Origin: Thiocapsa imhoffii
GTDB lineage: Bacteria; Pseudomonadota; Gammaproteobacteria; Chromatiales; Chromatiaceae
Direction of reading: 5' to 3'
NCBI RefSeq assembly: GCF_016583985.1
Contig: NZ_NRSD01000016.1
Location: 45,379 to 109,378 of the forward strand
DNA: 64,000 bases
Of this stretch, positions 9,207 to 19,700 are shown piece by piece. The notes under the pieces were generated by a model, which saw nothing but the letters and a program-made list of their open reading frames with translations, was not told the origin of the DNA and did no database searches. Within the stretch, counting starts at the first letter, position 1; each line of letters starts with the position of its first letter. The translations under genes and the position numbers were made by a program.

Positions 9207-10154
9207 TCAGATCGGCTCCTTGAGGACCTCTTCCAGGGTCGTGCCGTCCAGGACGCGATCGGCCCAGACCTCGAGATCGGCCTCGCCCGCCTGCTCGAGG
9301 CGTGCCTCGGCCCAGGCCGGCAGGGGTCCGAAGCGCCGCACCAACAGCCGGCGCAGCAGCTTGGTTTCGCCCTCGGAGATACCCTGCTGCTTCCACTCCT
9401 CGGTCCAGGTCTTCACCCGTTCGGCCAACATGGCGCGCATCTCCTGAAGGTTGTTGACGTTCGGTAGCTCGGCGCCCGGCACACGCGCCGGCAGCAGCAC
9501 GCGCTTGAGCCAGACGACGAAGGCGCGGCGCAGACTGTCCTGCTCGGGTGCGGCGAGCCAATCAATCAGACTCGCCAGGACCCGCTCGATATCCTCGGGT
9601 CGGCGACTGTTCTCGAGCCGGAACAAGGCAGCGGCGATATTGCGCTGTCCCGCCAGCTCGGTATCCGCAAGCCGCTGCTCGTCGAGCAGCAGATAGCGGA
9701 TCTGCGGCTGCCATCGGCGCAGCTGCTCGGGTAAGTCCGGCTCGATCAAGTCGTCGAGACTGGTCTTGGCCCACCAGGATTTCTCGCCATTGTAGAGGAC
9801 GATCGGCAGCACCGGAGGCAGCGTGCTTCCGGAGGGGATCTCGCCGGCGGCGGCCAGGTCCTGATAGAGCAGTCCGACATAGGTCAACAGCCGCACCGCC
9901 ATGAGGCGATCGACGCTCGATTGAAACTCCAGCAGCAAATAAATGTAGACCCAGCGCTCGCCCCAGCGCAGCCGCCAAATCATGTCGTCCTCGCGCTCGC
10001 GCAGGTCGTGGCTGACGCCGATCTCGCTGACGCGCTGCAGGGTCGTGAAGTCCAATTGCGCGACCCAGTCCTCGTGCACGAAGCCTCGGATCAAGTCCGC
10101 GACCAGATCGCGATGCGAGAACAGGAGCTTGTAGGAAGGATCGTGGTCGGCCAT
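9207..10154 (-). CDS. Rpn-family recombination-promoting nuclease / transposase-like protein (DUF4351 tail)
   Basis: A 315-residue protein of the Rpn/YhgA family. It opens with DPSYKLLFSHRDLVADLIRGF, the conserved start. A PD-(D/E)XK-type core follows with DMIWRLRWGERWVYIYLLLEFQSS (the E-x-Q part) and LPPVLPIVLYNGE. The C-terminus (LLRRLLVRRFGPLPAWAEARLEQA...VLDGTTLEEVL) is a DUF4351-like helical tail. Rpn proteins in E. coli are DNA endonucleases that raise RecA-independent recombination and have been linked to defence. It is complete and single-copy here. Confidence 0.88.
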   Translation of the reverse strand: MADHDPSYKLLFSHRDLVADLIRGFVHEDWVAQLDFTTLQRVSEIGVSHDLREREDDMIWRLRWGERWVYIYLLLEFQSSVDRLMAVRLLTYVGLLYQDLAAAGEIPSGSTLPPVLPIVLYNGEKSWWAKTSLDDLIEPDLPEQLRRWQPQIRYLLLDEQRLADTELAGQRNIAAALFRLENSRRPEDIERVLASLIDWLAAPEQDSLRRAFVVWLKRVLLPARVPGAELPNVNNLQEMRAMLAERVKTWTEEWKQQGISEGETKLLRRLLVRRFGPLPAWAEARLEQAGEADLEVWADRVLDGTTLEEVLKEPI

Positions 10155-10941
10155 CCGGGAGAGCGGGACATTTCCATCGTTTCGGAAACATACCCCAAAT
10201 CGACCTGCATGACAGCGAGCGCGTTAAGCCGATGTCTCGAGAGCGTCGGCAAGCTGCCGCTCAGGACTGACCGCTGCCGGACAGGTAAATCCTGACAGCG
10301 GAAAGTCGATCGCGCCTCAACGAGCGACAAGTCACAACCCAGAACGGGTGGTCACCGGGGCAGATTGGGGACTGTTCCAGAGCCGATAGCCGACATTCAT
10401 GACGGAGCGTCGGCAACGACATCGCGACCTGTCGCACCTGTGGCGGGCGGAACGCATCGAGGGACCGACGTCATTATCCGCAAACGGAAGGCAGCGACAG
10501 AGCCCATAACGGACAGGGGTGCAACCAACCGCGGTGGCCTGATGCCGGCGGAACCGGGAGACGCAACTTGGACGATACCGGACGTCAAACGCCCTATCGC
10601 TGGGTGGGCATTCGTCCCGACGACTACCCGGAGATCGACAAGAAAACCCTCGTCGGCGCAAGGCTGACAGTTGAACAGCTTTCCGTGTAGGATTCGCGGG
10701 CAATTTCCAGACACCCATGCTCAAACGCCGGAGTCCTCCGCCGATGTAGGTATCACGCGCAAACCGAGTCCCCCAGACTCTCGCCGTTGTTCAACGCGAT
10801 GCCGCGCGCCTGATGCTTGCTTCTTCTCCACGACCTTTACGGTCGACCGACCGCATTACCCTCCCGGGTAGCCGCGCGGCCTTCGCGATTCGTTACTCCG
10901 CCGACCTTTTCGGTCTGCATCAGCTGCGGAAACGCTTAGGC
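10155..10941. other. Long intergenic region with a possible gene remnant and two short hairpins
   Basis: Almost 800 bases without a supported gene. On the plus strand, 10571-10690 reads like the end of a protein (DDTGRQTPYRWVGIRPDDYP and on to a TAG), with no upstream body, so it may be a remnant. Two copies of a small hairpin lie before the transporter, GACC-TTTAC-GGTC at 10832-10844 and GACC-TTTTC-GGTC at 10903-10915, which may belong to the transporter leader. Confidence 0.35.
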
Positions 10942-12417
10942 ATGAATTCACTTCGCAAGGACTGGCTGTCCAATGTCCGCAACGATCTGCTTGCGGGTCT
11001 GGTGGTCGCGCTGGCGTTGATCCCGGAGGCCATCGCCTTCTCCATCATCGCCGGGGTCGATCCCAAGGTCGGTCTTTACGCTTCGTTCGCGATCGCCACC
11101 ATCACCGCCTTCGTCGGCGGGCGTCCCGGCATGATCTCGGGTGCAACGGCGGCGATGGCGCTGCTGATGGTGGTCCTGGTCAAAGAGCATGGTCTGCAGT
11201 ATCTGCTGGCCGCGACCATCCTGACCGGTATCCTGCAGATCCTCGCCGGCGCCCTGCGCTTGGGCAACCTCATGCGCTTCGTCTCGCGCTCGGTCATCAC
11301 CGGCTTCGTCAACGCCCTGGCGATTCTCATCTTCATGGCGCAGTTGCCCGAGCTGATCGGGGTGACCTGGGAGGTCTATGCGATGGTCGCCGCCGGTCTG
11401 GCCATCATCTATCTCTTCCCCTATCTCACCAAGCTGATCCCCTCGCCGCTGGTCACCATCGTGGTGCTCACCGGGGTGGCGGTCTTACTGGATCTGGACA
11501 TCCGCACCGTCGGCGACATGGGCGAGCTTCCCGACACCCTGCCGGTCTTCCTCTTCCCCGACATCCCGCTCAATTGGGAGACGCTGGCCATCATCTTCCC
11601 GATCTCCGCCACGCTCACCGTGGTCGGTCTGCTGGAATCCCTCATGACGGCCTCGATCGTGGATGATCTGACCGATTCGACCAGCAACAAGAACCGCGAG
11701 TGCGTGGGTCAGGGTGTCGCCAACATCGGCTCCGGCTTTATCGGCGGCATGGCGGGCTGCGCGATGATCGGTCAAGCCGTCATCAACATTAAATCCGGCG
11801 GGCGCGGGCGCCTTTCGACGCTCGCCTCCGGCGTCTTTCTGCTTTTGATGGTGGTTTTCGCCGGTGATCTGGTGGCGATGATTCCGATGGCCGCGTTGGT
11901 CGCGGTCATGATCATGGTCTCGATCGGCACCTTCAATTGGGCCTCCGTTCGGAATCTGCGCGAGCATCCACTCGCCGCCAACGTGGTCATGATCTCCACG
12001 GTGGTGGTGGTGGTCTTCACGCATGATCTGGCGATGGGTGTTCTGGTGGGCGTGCTCTTGTCCGGGTTCTTCTTCGCCAACAAGGTCGGACAGGTGCTGC
12101 ACGTCGGCTCGGTGTCCGTGCATGAAGGGCGCACGCGCGTCTACGTGGTCACGGGCCAGGTGTTCTTCGCCTCGGCCGATCGTTTCGTGGCCTCGTTCGA
12201 CTACAAAGAGGTCATCGAGAAGGTCCGCATCGATGTCAGCCGCGCCCATTTCTGGGACATCACCGCGGTCAGCGCGCTCGACAAGGTGGTCATCAAGTTC
12301 CGTCGCGAAGGCACCGACGTGGAGATCGTTGGCCTCAACCAGGCCAGTGCGACCCTGGTGGACCGCTTCGCGGTGCACGACAAGCCCGATGCCGTCGAAC
12401 AACTGATGGGGCACTGA
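10942..12417 (+). CDS. SulP/SLC26-family anion transporter with STAS domain
   Basis: A 491-residue inner-membrane anion carrier. The membrane part (about 10-385) has the family signatures [30 protein letters not shown] and [10 protein letters not shown], plus the late [25 protein letters not shown] cytosolic STAS domain (about 405-491, [17 protein letters not shown]) closes the protein. SulP members carry sulfate, bicarbonate or dicarboxylates. The short class seen here next to a universal stress protein is often suspected of bicarbonate or sulfate uptake, but the sequence alone does not decide. I chose the ATG at 10942 because the transporter homology begins at once. An UspA gene follows about 200 bases downstream on the same strand. 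Confidence 0.9.
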   Translation: MNSLRKDWLSNVRNDLLAGLVVALALIPEAIAFSIIAGVDPKVGLYASFAIATITAFVGGRPGMISGATAAMALLMVVLVKEHGLQYLLAATILTGILQILAGALRLGNLMRFVSRSVITGFVNALAILIFMAQLPELIGVTWEVYAMVAAGLAIIYLFPYLTKLIPSPLVTIVVLTGVAVLLDLDIRTVGDMGELPDTLPVFLFPDIPLNWETLAIIFPISATLTVVGLLESLMTASIVDDLTDSTSNKNRECVGQGVANIGSGFIGGMAGCAMIGQAVINIKSGGRGRLSTLASGVFLLLMVVFAGDLVAMIPMAALVAVMIMVSIGTFNWASVRNLREHPLAANVVMISTVVVVVFTHDLAMGVLVGVLLSGFFFANKVGQVLHVGSVSVHEGRTRVYVVTGQVFFASADRFVASFDYKEVIEKVRIDVSRAHFWDITAVSALDKVVIKFRREGTDVEIVGLNQASATLVDRFAVHDKPDAVEQLMGH

Positions 12418-12427
12418 ACCGCGTCCG

Positions 12428-12445
12428 GAGCGGCAAGCGCCGCTT
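12428..12445 (+). terminator. Hairpin between transporter and UspA
   Basis: GAGCGGC and GCCGCTTC can pair around AA just after the transporter stop. There is no T run, so it may be an mRNA-stabilising or weak attenuating hairpin rather than a full terminator. Confidence 0.35.
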
Positions 12446-12546
12446 CGTGGCGCGCTCGGCCTCGTCAGCCATCCGAGACGTTGGCGAGACGCGGTTTAGA
12501 TCCGAGAAAACAATGAGGAACCTGCACCGCGTCGGCGACGCGGGCG

Positions 12547-12572
12547 GCGGGTTCTTCGGAATCCGAACCCGC
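12547..12572 (+). promoter_or_regulatory. 8-bp perfect hairpin in the UspA leader
   Basis: GCGGGTTC at 12547-12554 and GAACCCGC at 12565-12572 pair perfectly around a ten-base loop, about 50 bases before the UspA ATG. It could be the end of the upstream transcript or a leader structure. There is no T tract. Confidence 0.4.
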
Positions 12573-12623
12573 GGGAGTGCGATGCATGTCGTCCCGAATG
12601 CGGTTCGAACAGGGGAGCTCAGC

Positions 12624-13490
12624 ATGCAAGAAGACGAAGACAAGATCCTGGCCTGCGTCGACCGCTCGCACTTCGCCGATTACGTCACCGATGCCGCCGC
12701 CTGGGCCGCGCGTCGCACGAGCGCACCGCTGGAGCTGCTGCACATCATTACCCGTCACACCGAAACCGCTTCGGGCAGCGACCGCAGCGGGGCCATCGGC
12801 TTCAACGCGCAGCAACACCTGCTGACCAAGCTCTCCGAGCAGGACGAGGCACGCAGCAAGGCGACACGCGAGGAGGGCCGGCTGTTTCTGAATCGGCTTC
12901 GGGAGCGCGCGATCGCCATCGGTGTGCCGGCGCCGGATGTGCGCCAGCGCTACGGCGATCTGGAGGAGGTGCTGGTCGAGCAGCAGCCGGGAGTGCGTCT
13001 GTTCGTGCTCGGTCGACGAGGGGAATCGGCCGAGACGACGCAACGCGATCTCGGCCGCAACGTCGAGCGCATGGTGCGCGCGCTGAAGAAGCCGATCCTC
13101 GCCGTCACCCAGGGATTCCAGGAGCCGAGTCGCGTGATGATCGCTTATGACGGCGGCAGCATGACCCGACGCGGCGTCGAAATGGTCGCCGCCAGCCCCC
13201 TGTTCCGGGGGTTGCCGATCCATCTGCTGATGTCCGGTGAGCCTCGCAAGGACGGCCCGCGCCAGCTGGAGTGGGCAAAGACGACGCTGGACGAGGGTGG
13301 GCTCGAGGTCGAGGCCGCCCTGATCCCGGGCGACGCCGAGAGCATCATCGCCCGCAGTATCCAGGAGCAGGCGATCGACATGCTGATCATGGGCGCCTAC
13401 AGCCACTCGCCGTTGCGCAGCTTGGTCTTCGGCAGCAAGACCTCCGATCTGCTGCGCTCGGCTCGCATCCCGACTCTCCTATTACGTTGA
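12624..13490 (+). CDS. Tandem-domain universal stress protein (UspA family)
   Basis: A 288-residue cytosolic protein with two Usp folds. The first (about 1-150: KILACVDRSHFADYV at the start, LFVLGRRGES near the end) and the second (about 152-288: RVMIAYDGGSMTRRGVEMV, then MLIMGAYSHSPLRSLVFGSKTSDLLR). The second domain keeps the nucleotide-binding G-x(2)-x-S/H-S pattern (GAYSHSP...FGSKT), so it may bind ATP. SulP transporters are frequently followed by Usp genes, and some are fused to them, so a regulatory link to the transporter is plausible. The start at 12624 follows GGGGAGCTCAGC. The DksA-like gene begins 13 bases after its stop. Confidence 0.88.
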   Translation: MQEDEDKILACVDRSHFADYVTDAAAWAARRTSAPLELLHIITRHTETASGSDRSGAIGFNAQQHLLTKLSEQDEARSKATREEGRLFLNRLRERAIAIGVPAPDVRQRYGDLEEVLVEQQPGVRLFVLGRRGESAETTQRDLGRNVERMVRALKKPILAVTQGFQEPSRVMIAYDGGSMTRRGVEMVAASPLFRGLPIHLLMSGEPRKDGPRQLEWAKTTLDEGGLEVEAALIPGDAESIIARSIQEQAIDMLIMGAYSHSPLRSLVFGSKTSDLLRSARIPTLLLR

Positions 13491-13503
13491 ACGAGGCCGA
13501 CCG

Positions 13504-13761
13504 ATGACATCCGATCCGCGCACCTACGGGGAACGACTCCAAGCCGAGCTGGATGCTTTGATCATCGACATCGCCGAATCCAACGACGCGGGCGGCACCG
13601 TGGAGCTGGACCAGACACGCGTCGGCCGCCTCTCGCGGATGGACGCCATGCAGCAACAAGCGATGGCGAAAAACACACACGAACGCTACGGCATCCGACG
13701 GCGCCAAATCGAGGCCGCACTGGGTCTCGCTGCAAGTGGAAGACGACCCGTTCTAGGATAG
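13504..13761 (+). CDS. DksA/TraR-like protein lacking its zinc finger (probably truncated)
   Basis: An 85-residue protein matching the N-terminal coiled-coil half of the DksA/TraR family: LQAELDALIIDIAES, then TVELDQTRVGRLSRMDAMQQQAMA, then RRRQIEAALGLAASG. In the family this is followed by a C4 zinc finger (CxxC...CxxC); here the frame ends GRRPVLG with no cysteines. Other frames past 13735 do not recover the finger, so the 3' end was probably lost rather than simply shifted. DksA-type proteins reach the RNA polymerase secondary channel. It sits in an apparent operon with the transporter and UspA. GAGG lies eight bases before the ATG. Confidence 0.6.
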   Translation: MTSDPRTYGERLQAELDALIIDIAESNDAGGTVELDQTRVGRLSRMDAMQQQAMAKNTHERYGIRRRQIEAALGLAASGRRPVLG

Positions 13762-13990
13762 AACTGCATGGATCAGTGCTCTCCGTCGTTCGCTGAGCGG
13801 TGCATTGACTCGGCAGTCTAATACCAGACTCTTCAACTTGGCTATGAGCCTAATCGGGGTCAGCTTGGCCGAATCCGCGGCGGGATGATCAGCACAACGG
13901 GGCTTGCCGGCATTCGAAGAAAGATGCTGGACTTCATGCATTCCTCCAGACAATGCACCGGCAACCAGATGTTCTGGCCTCACTTCAGCG

Positions 13991-14827
13991 TCAACTCAGA
14001 TAAAACTCTTGAGGCAACGCCCGCCCCTGGCGGCGAATCAGGGTCCAGAGCGCGCGCACGTGCTGGTTGCCGCTGGTATCGAGCGCGGCCATGCTCATCG
14101 GGAGCTGGTCTTGATAGCGCCCCGTCAGACCCTGGGCCAGGTCCCGCTCCAGACGGGCGGGCTCGGGGGCGATGATGCCGGCGAGCCGAGGAAGCCCGGC
14201 GGCGATCAGGAGTCCGGCGGGGTCGTAGTCGACAAAAGCCCACACGCGGACATCCAGCGCCCGCAGGAGTGCGAGGGCATGCTCCGGGCTGGTCTCGGAG
14301 CAATCGCCCCGCCACACGACGAGGGGGTTCGTACCCGCCGGGGAGAGGTCGAGGTCGATGGCGTGGATGCGGTTGAACGGCTCCCAATTCTCGACCAGGA
14401 GCACCGTCTCGTGGGCGAGTCGACCAGCGACGATGCCTCCATCCACGTCCAGGTGGCAGGCTGGCGGGAGGATCAGCGCTCGGCCGTCAAGATTCAGTGA
14501 CCTTCCCGGCAGGGTCTTGATCGCGACGCGCTGACGCTTCACAGGCGTTGCCGCGAACTTCTCGTCCGGTCCCAGGCGCAACGCCTCGGCACGGGTGATC
14601 TGGTCCCAGGCCGCCGGATCAGTGAGTGGGTCGATGCCCTCTGCCCGCAGGAGCTCGCGGATGCATGCCTTGTCTTCCGCATCGAACAGGCACCCTGCCC
14701 CTTTCCTTCGGCCGATGCCGTAGTCATCGATGAACGACGCCAGGACTTGGCTTGAGGCGAAGCGCTCTGCATCTGATTGCACCAGACGCAGCAGGGCACG
14801 CACCGCGGTTTTGGGCAGATCGCTCAT
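13991..14827 (-). CDS. TOPRIM nuclease subunit of Wadjet/MksBEFG-like system (JetD/MksG-like)
   Basis: A 278-residue protein that ends the SMC operon. The N-terminal two-thirds is helical and probably DNA- or complex-binding. The C-terminal part is a TOPRIM fold: Glu146 in ETVLLVENWE and Asp200/Asp202 in WAFVDYDPAGLLIA give the E...DxD metal site. In Wadjet, JetD is the nuclease that cuts DNA once the SMC motor stalls on small circular DNA. The start ATG lies seven bases after the preceding stop. It is shorter than type I JetD, as the N-terminal DUF3322 part is not obvious, which supports a different subtype. Function is inferred from the fold and operon. Confidence 0.72.
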   Translation of the reverse strand: MSDLPKTAVRALLRLVQSDAERFASSQVLASFIDDYGIGRRKGAGCLFDAEDKACIRELLRAEGIDPLTDPAAWDQITRAEALRLGPDEKFAATPVKRQRVAIKTLPGRSLNLDGRALILPPACHLDVDGGIVAGRLAHETVLLVENWEPFNRIHAIDLDLSPAGTNPLVVWRGDCSETSPEHALALLRALDVRVWAFVDYDPAGLLIAAGLPRLAGIIAPEPARLERDLAQGLTGRYQDQLPMSMAALDTSGNQHVRALWTLIRRQGRALPQEFYLS

Positions 14828-14834
14828 CGCCCGC

Positions 14835-16073
14835 TCAGATCCGACGCACCAGGACGTCGCTCACGACGATATTCCCCGAGAGCGGATGCGGCTGGGGAAG
14901 CTCGATGCGTTCGAAGTGGATATGCCCGGTGCGCGGGCGAGCGAGACTGGCCTCGTAGAGCACAGAGTGCAGCCAGATTGGATCCGGCAGCTCCGCGTAC
15001 TCGGCATGCCCGCGCTTCCAGGCCAAGGCGGACAGGGGCTCACCGCTTTCCGGGACCTCGGCGATGAGGCGCCTGAGCGCAAGCTGATCAGGCCTGGGCT
15101 CGATCATGAGAACCTCCGGCCCCTGATCCGCCCGCGGCTTTAGGGTACCGACCTTTGGCTCGCGCTTGATGACGGACGGACTCGCCGGCAGCTTAGCGGC
15201 GACCTCAATCAGCGCCTCGGTAGTTGCCCCATCGATTAGGTCTGGATGGGCCTTGATCTGCAGCGGGGCTGCCCGAGTTGACCAGGAAGGCGGCTCGGTC
15301 AGCTCCTCGACATCGGGCGCCACATAGTCCGGATTGCGCCTGAGGAAGAGATTGAAGGCCCGCAGGCGCCGGCCGGCCGGCTCGACCTGGCGCAGGCGGT
15401 AGAGAAATTCCTTGAGGATCTCGGTGATGTCGAGGAGGGACTCGCGCCACTCGGGCAGACGTTCCCAGATCTGGTCGCGGAAGGCGGACATGAGCGAAGT
15501 CGCGGCGGGCTCGTCCTCGATACGCTCCATCAAGCCGCCGGTTTGCAGCGACTTGATCGCCTCGCCGATGCGCTCGGCCCGGCCGATGTACCAGGTGTTC
15601 TGGCGCTGTTTCTCCGCCAGGGTGCGCACGCTCGCGAAGCGCGTGTCGGCCAGCATCCGCAGGTATTGGAGAGCCTGTTCAATATGATCCGCCAGATCGA
15701 AGACGGCGTTGTTGAAGGCGTCCACGTAACCGTCCAGGTCCTCGGTCCGCCCCTCCAGATGCGCCTTGACCGCCTCGTCCACCAGCAGCGGGAGACGTGC
15801 CGCCAGATCGGCAATGTTGCCGCCCACCGCGGCGAACAGCTGTTCTTTCTGGAGGACCTCGTCGAGGTGCCGGGCGAGCGACGAGGCGAGCCGAAAGGCG
15901 TCCCGGGCGAGAGGCACCAGGGTGCGATGTCGGCGGAGCTCTTGGATGCCGCGCGGGGTCGCCGGCTCGCTCGAGGTATCGATCCAGGCCCCATGATAGG
16001 CGGCGGCGACCAGCTCCCGGTGTCGGTGCAGGACCTCGATATAGGCGATGACCAAGTCGTCGCTCCGGCTCAC
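14835..16073 (-). CDS. Kleisin-like subunit of the SMC operon (JetA/MksF-like)
   Basis: A 412-residue, mostly helical protein of the third gene in the operon. By position and size it should be the kleisin that bridges the SMC heads. Visible are a winged-helix-like start (DDLVIAYIEVLHRHRELVAAA), a long helical middle with heptad-like Leu pattern (LADHIEQALQYLRMLADTRFASVRTLAEKQRQNTWYIGRAERIGE has the look of a coiled coil), and a compact C-terminal domain from about 330 (LALRRLIAEVPESGEPLSAL). I do not recognise a named domain with certainty, so the role comes from context. Its ATGA start overlaps the MksE-like stop. Confidence 0.6.
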   Translation of the reverse strand: MSRSDDLVIAYIEVLHRHRELVAAAYHGAWIDTSSEPATPRGIQELRRHRTLVPLARDAFRLASSLARHLDEVLQKEQLFAAVGGNIADLAARLPLLVDEAVKAHLEGRTEDLDGYVDAFNNAVFDLADHIEQALQYLRMLADTRFASVRTLAEKQRQNTWYIGRAERIGEAIKSLQTGGLMERIEDEPAATSLMSAFRDQIWERLPEWRESLLDITEILKEFLYRLRQVEPAGRRLRAFNLFLRRNPDYVAPDVEELTEPPSWSTRAAPLQIKAHPDLIDGATTEALIEVAAKLPASPSVIKREPKVGTLKPRADQGPEVLMIEPRPDQLALRRLIAEVPESGEPLSALAWKRGHAEYAELPDPIWLHSVLYEASLARPRTGHIHFERIELPQPHPLSGNIVVSDVLVRRI

Positions 16074-16702
16074 AAGAGGGTCTCCTGGTGCGTGTCCGCG
16101 TCGCTCTCCTCTGCGAGCTCGTCCGGGATGGACTGGTGGGACATGAGAAAGTCGACGACCTCTTGCAGGTACTCGATCTTGCCGGTGACCGCGTAGATCT
16201 GCCGCTCGGGGTTGGCGAGCACCAGATAGCCCTCGTCGCGCAGTTTCCTCAACAACCTGTCGAGCATCCCACGATGGGTGCCGTCACCGGTCGGCCCCTT
16301 GGCCAGTCCGGCCAGTGACTGCAGCTCGCCGCGCAGATTGGGGTTCTCGTCGATGGCCCCGATCAGCCGGTTGGCCTCGATCAGACTGCCAGGGGCCAGG
16401 AACTGATCCTGCCGCATGGCCTGCATCAGGTGCACGAAGAAGCCGACCAGGAGGCGGAGATGGTGCTTGATCTCGGCGAAACCATCGCGCATCGCTTTGC
16501 GTTCCGTCGGTCCGATGGTTTGGTAGGCCGCAAACCAAGCCCCACCCTGCCGAGTCCGTGCCAATCGACGACCGAGCTTGCCGAGGAAGGCGTCCACCTC
16601 ATGACGTTGGTTCTCGTCCTCGAGGAAACGCCAGGCGTCCTGGTAGCGGACGTTGCAAATGAACTCGCCGGCGAGCAATAGGGTTAGGGTCTGCTCAAAC
16701 AT
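16070..16702 (-). CDS. MksE/JetB-like KITE subunit of the SMC operon
   Basis: A 210-residue protein with the character of a condensin KITE subunit: an N-terminal helical part (FEQTLTLLLAGEFICNVRYQDAW) and a C-terminal winged helix (LDRLLRKLRDEGYLVLANPERQIYAVTGKIEYLQEVVDFL). MksE/JetB proteins dimerise and bind the kleisin middle region and DNA. The start at 16702 overlaps the SMC stop by eight bases. A longer reading from 16870 only repeats the SMC coding region out of frame. The C-terminus is acidic (EESDADTHQE). Confidence 0.7.
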   Translation of the reverse strand: MFEQTLTLLLAGEFICNVRYQDAWRFLEDENQRHEVDAFLGKLGRRLARTRQGGAWFAAYQTIGPTERKAMRDGFAEIKHHLRLLVGFFVHLMQAMRQDQFLAPGSLIEANRLIGAIDENPNLRGELQSLAGLAKGPTGDGTHRGMLDRLLRKLRDEGYLVLANPERQIYAVTGKIEYLQEVVDFLMSHQSIPDELAEESDADTHQETLL

Positions 16703-19700
16703 CGGTGTCCACCAGGTCACTGGTCGGTTCGACACTGTCGGTCGAGTCCGCTTGCTCGTCTGGTGCCAACGTCGGATCAAAAGTGTTCCCGTCCAACCCC
16801 ACCACGCGCGCCTCCAGCAGTCGGCGTCCCTCCTCCACCGTGAACCGATGACGGAACAGGGCGAGCACATCGGCGTCCGGGTCCGGGAAGGCGGACACTA
16901 GGGTGATGGCGTTGCGCTTCAGGATGGTCAGGAGGGCCTCGATGTTTCCCAGATCGAGATCCTTCAGCTCATCGAGTGCCCAGACGACCTCGACCTTGGC
17001 CTGTCGGCGGATGCGATTGATGAAGGCAATGAAGATAACGCACAGAATCAGATAGGACAGCCCGTGCGAGGACACCCGCTCCAGGTCGGCGGCCTTGCGG
17101 AAGGTGCGGGCCTGGCCGTTTTCGACCACCTCGCCCTGGATGCGGATCAGACTCGGCAGGGCGGCACGGATGCCCTCGCGCACCTCCCAGTGCTCGAGTA
17201 AGGTGCGCAGGGTCGCGGCGAACTCGGGCGGCGGTAGGTCGTGTCCTTCAAGCCGGAGCCAGGCGCGATGGTCCTCGGCCATGGTCTCGATGGGCCCCCA
17301 GTATTCCAGCTCCCGGATGACGGATTTCACCTCCACGGTGACCCGCGAGACGCTCTCGAAACCCAGATTCTCATCCAGGCTTTGCTGCAGCTCCCGATTG
17401 AACTGCTGAGTCTTGCGGTGAAAGGCATCCATGTCGCGGTGGAAGGCGACGATGGCGCCGGCGATCTGATTGGCCTCCACCGCCAAGGTGCGACGATAGG
17501 CATCGTGTTCGCTGTCGAACCAGCTCTTGAAGATCGGGATCCAGGCGCGGGCCGAGGCATCGGGACCCAACGTGGCGCGGTGGCTTTCGTAGAACTGGTC
17601 CGGCGGGGTGTCGCGCCGGGCGCTGAAGGCGCGTTTGATCCCTTCCACCAGCGTTCCGATGGCCTGCAGTTGGGCGGCGGCTTGGGTCTGGTTGGCGTTG
17701 GCCTGGGCCGCGAGGGCCTCGAGGGACCAGCCGGGGTCGTAGGGCTCGGCCTGAACCTGCGGGTCGGGCGGGTAGGCGCGGAAGCCGTCCAGACGTTTGC
17801 GAATCGCAGCCAGCTCCCGCTCCAGCTGCTCGTGCTCGCGGTCTTGGTGGTGCAGGGCCGCGTCGTGCTCTGCCGTGCGTGCGCTCCAGCGCCGCTCCTC
17901 CGCCGTCAGATCCGCACGGGCCGCGGATTCCAGCGCACGGGCGGCCTGCGCGGCCCGGGCGTACTCGTCCCGGCGCGGCCAGTCGTTGCGCGCCCAGAGC
18001 TGCCACTGGCTGACCTCGGTGCGCGACTGGTCGATCCGCGCGATGTCCTTTTCCACTCCGGTGACCTCTTGCTCCAAGCGCGCTAAGGCTGCCGTGTCCA
18101 CGCCAGCGGCACCGAGGGCACGGTCGCGCTCCAACTCGATGCCGTTGCGCTCCTCGCCCTGGCGCCGACGGCGCTCGACCTGCTCGCTGTCGTGGGCGGC
18201 GAGGGCCGTTTGGCGCTGGGTCTCAAGGGCTTCCCGGTCCTGCGCAAGCTGATCTTCGCGCGCCTGGATCGCTTCGCCGTTGCGATGATCCAGCTCCCGC
18301 AGCTCGGCCTGGAGTGCCTGCACCGCCTGCTCGACCTCGGCAAGCTGCGCCTTGGCCCGTCCTGCCGCCGCGGCGAGGCTGCGGTTGACCTGGTGTTGTG
18401 CCGCCTTGAGCTCCTCGCGGGCGGAGGCGAGTCGCGTCTCGGTCATCCGCAACTCGGCACCCGCCAGGGACAGGCGCTCGTCGGACTGCCGGCGCTCGCG
18501 CTCGCACTCGGCCAGGGCCCGCTCGGCCTGTGTTCTGAGGGCGTCAACCGCGGCCTGCTGGTCTTCGATGTCGGCGATTGCGCGGCGCAGACCCGCTTCG
18601 TCCGCCGCCAAATGGGCATCGACCTGGCCCAGATCGAGACCGACCCCATAGAGGGTCGGCAAGGTATCGATCAGCTCCGGATCCAGATCGGTGCGCACCA
18701 GCAGGTCCTCGCGCACGACCTTGGCGATATCGAAGACCCAGTCGGAGCGGTGAGAGCGCAGGAAGTGCAGGAGGGTGCTCTCCCCGGGACTCTGCTGGAG
18801 CAAACACGTCTGACGCCGCTGATCCAACTCGCCGCCCTGCTGCTGCAGACGTTGCAGATGCTTTTCGTGCTCTTGGTGACTCGCCTTCGCTTGGTCGAGG
18901 ACCTCCCGGCCATCCCGGACAGCGCGATCGGCTGCCTGCCACTCACGTTCCAGGGTCTCGACGGCCGCCCGCTTGGCGTCACGGATCTCGACCAGCGCAG
19001 GGTCCGATTGAGGAGCGCGGGCCAACTGGCGATATTCGCCCTTGCGTTCGCGGGTCTCCTGTAGACGGGCGTCGAGAATCTGCCGCTCGGCAGCGTGGGT
19101 TGCGCGCAGGCCTGCGAGGTCGGTTCGCGCCTCAGTCTCCAGGGTCTTGAGACGGGGTTCGAACGCCTGGAACAAGGCGGTGCGTGCCTCGGACGTGGTC
19201 TTCTCCGCCTGGGTGTGGCGGCGGTCCAGATCGTTCAGCAGGCGCTCGTACTTGAACGAGATCTGCTCCTGCTCGCCGAGCAGGGCCTCCCGGCGTCGTT
19301 GCAGCCGACCGCGCAGATCGCGCAGCTCCGGCTCGCGCAGCAACAGCGCAGCCTTGGCGGGAAGGTCGCGGTTCAGCCAGTCGGCGTGCTGGCGATCCAG
19401 GGCGGTGGCCCGATCTTCCTGGTCTTTGGCTTCGAGCCCCGCGGTATCCCGGCGGTTGCGAATGCCCTCGGCGGTCCGGCGATGGTCCTGCTCTTCAGCC
19501 TGGGCCTCGGTCGCCCGGCGCGCACGCACCCGGCGGTTCTCGGCGGCGGCATCCTCCAGATGGGTCAGCAGACGCAGCACCCGCGCGTGGAGACGACCCA
19601 GCTCCGACTCCACCGCGACCAGCCGTGCCTCCCGCTCCAGCACTTCGTTCATGGGCCGCGCCTCGTCCATGGCCCCGGTATAGGCAAGGTAATGCTCCGG

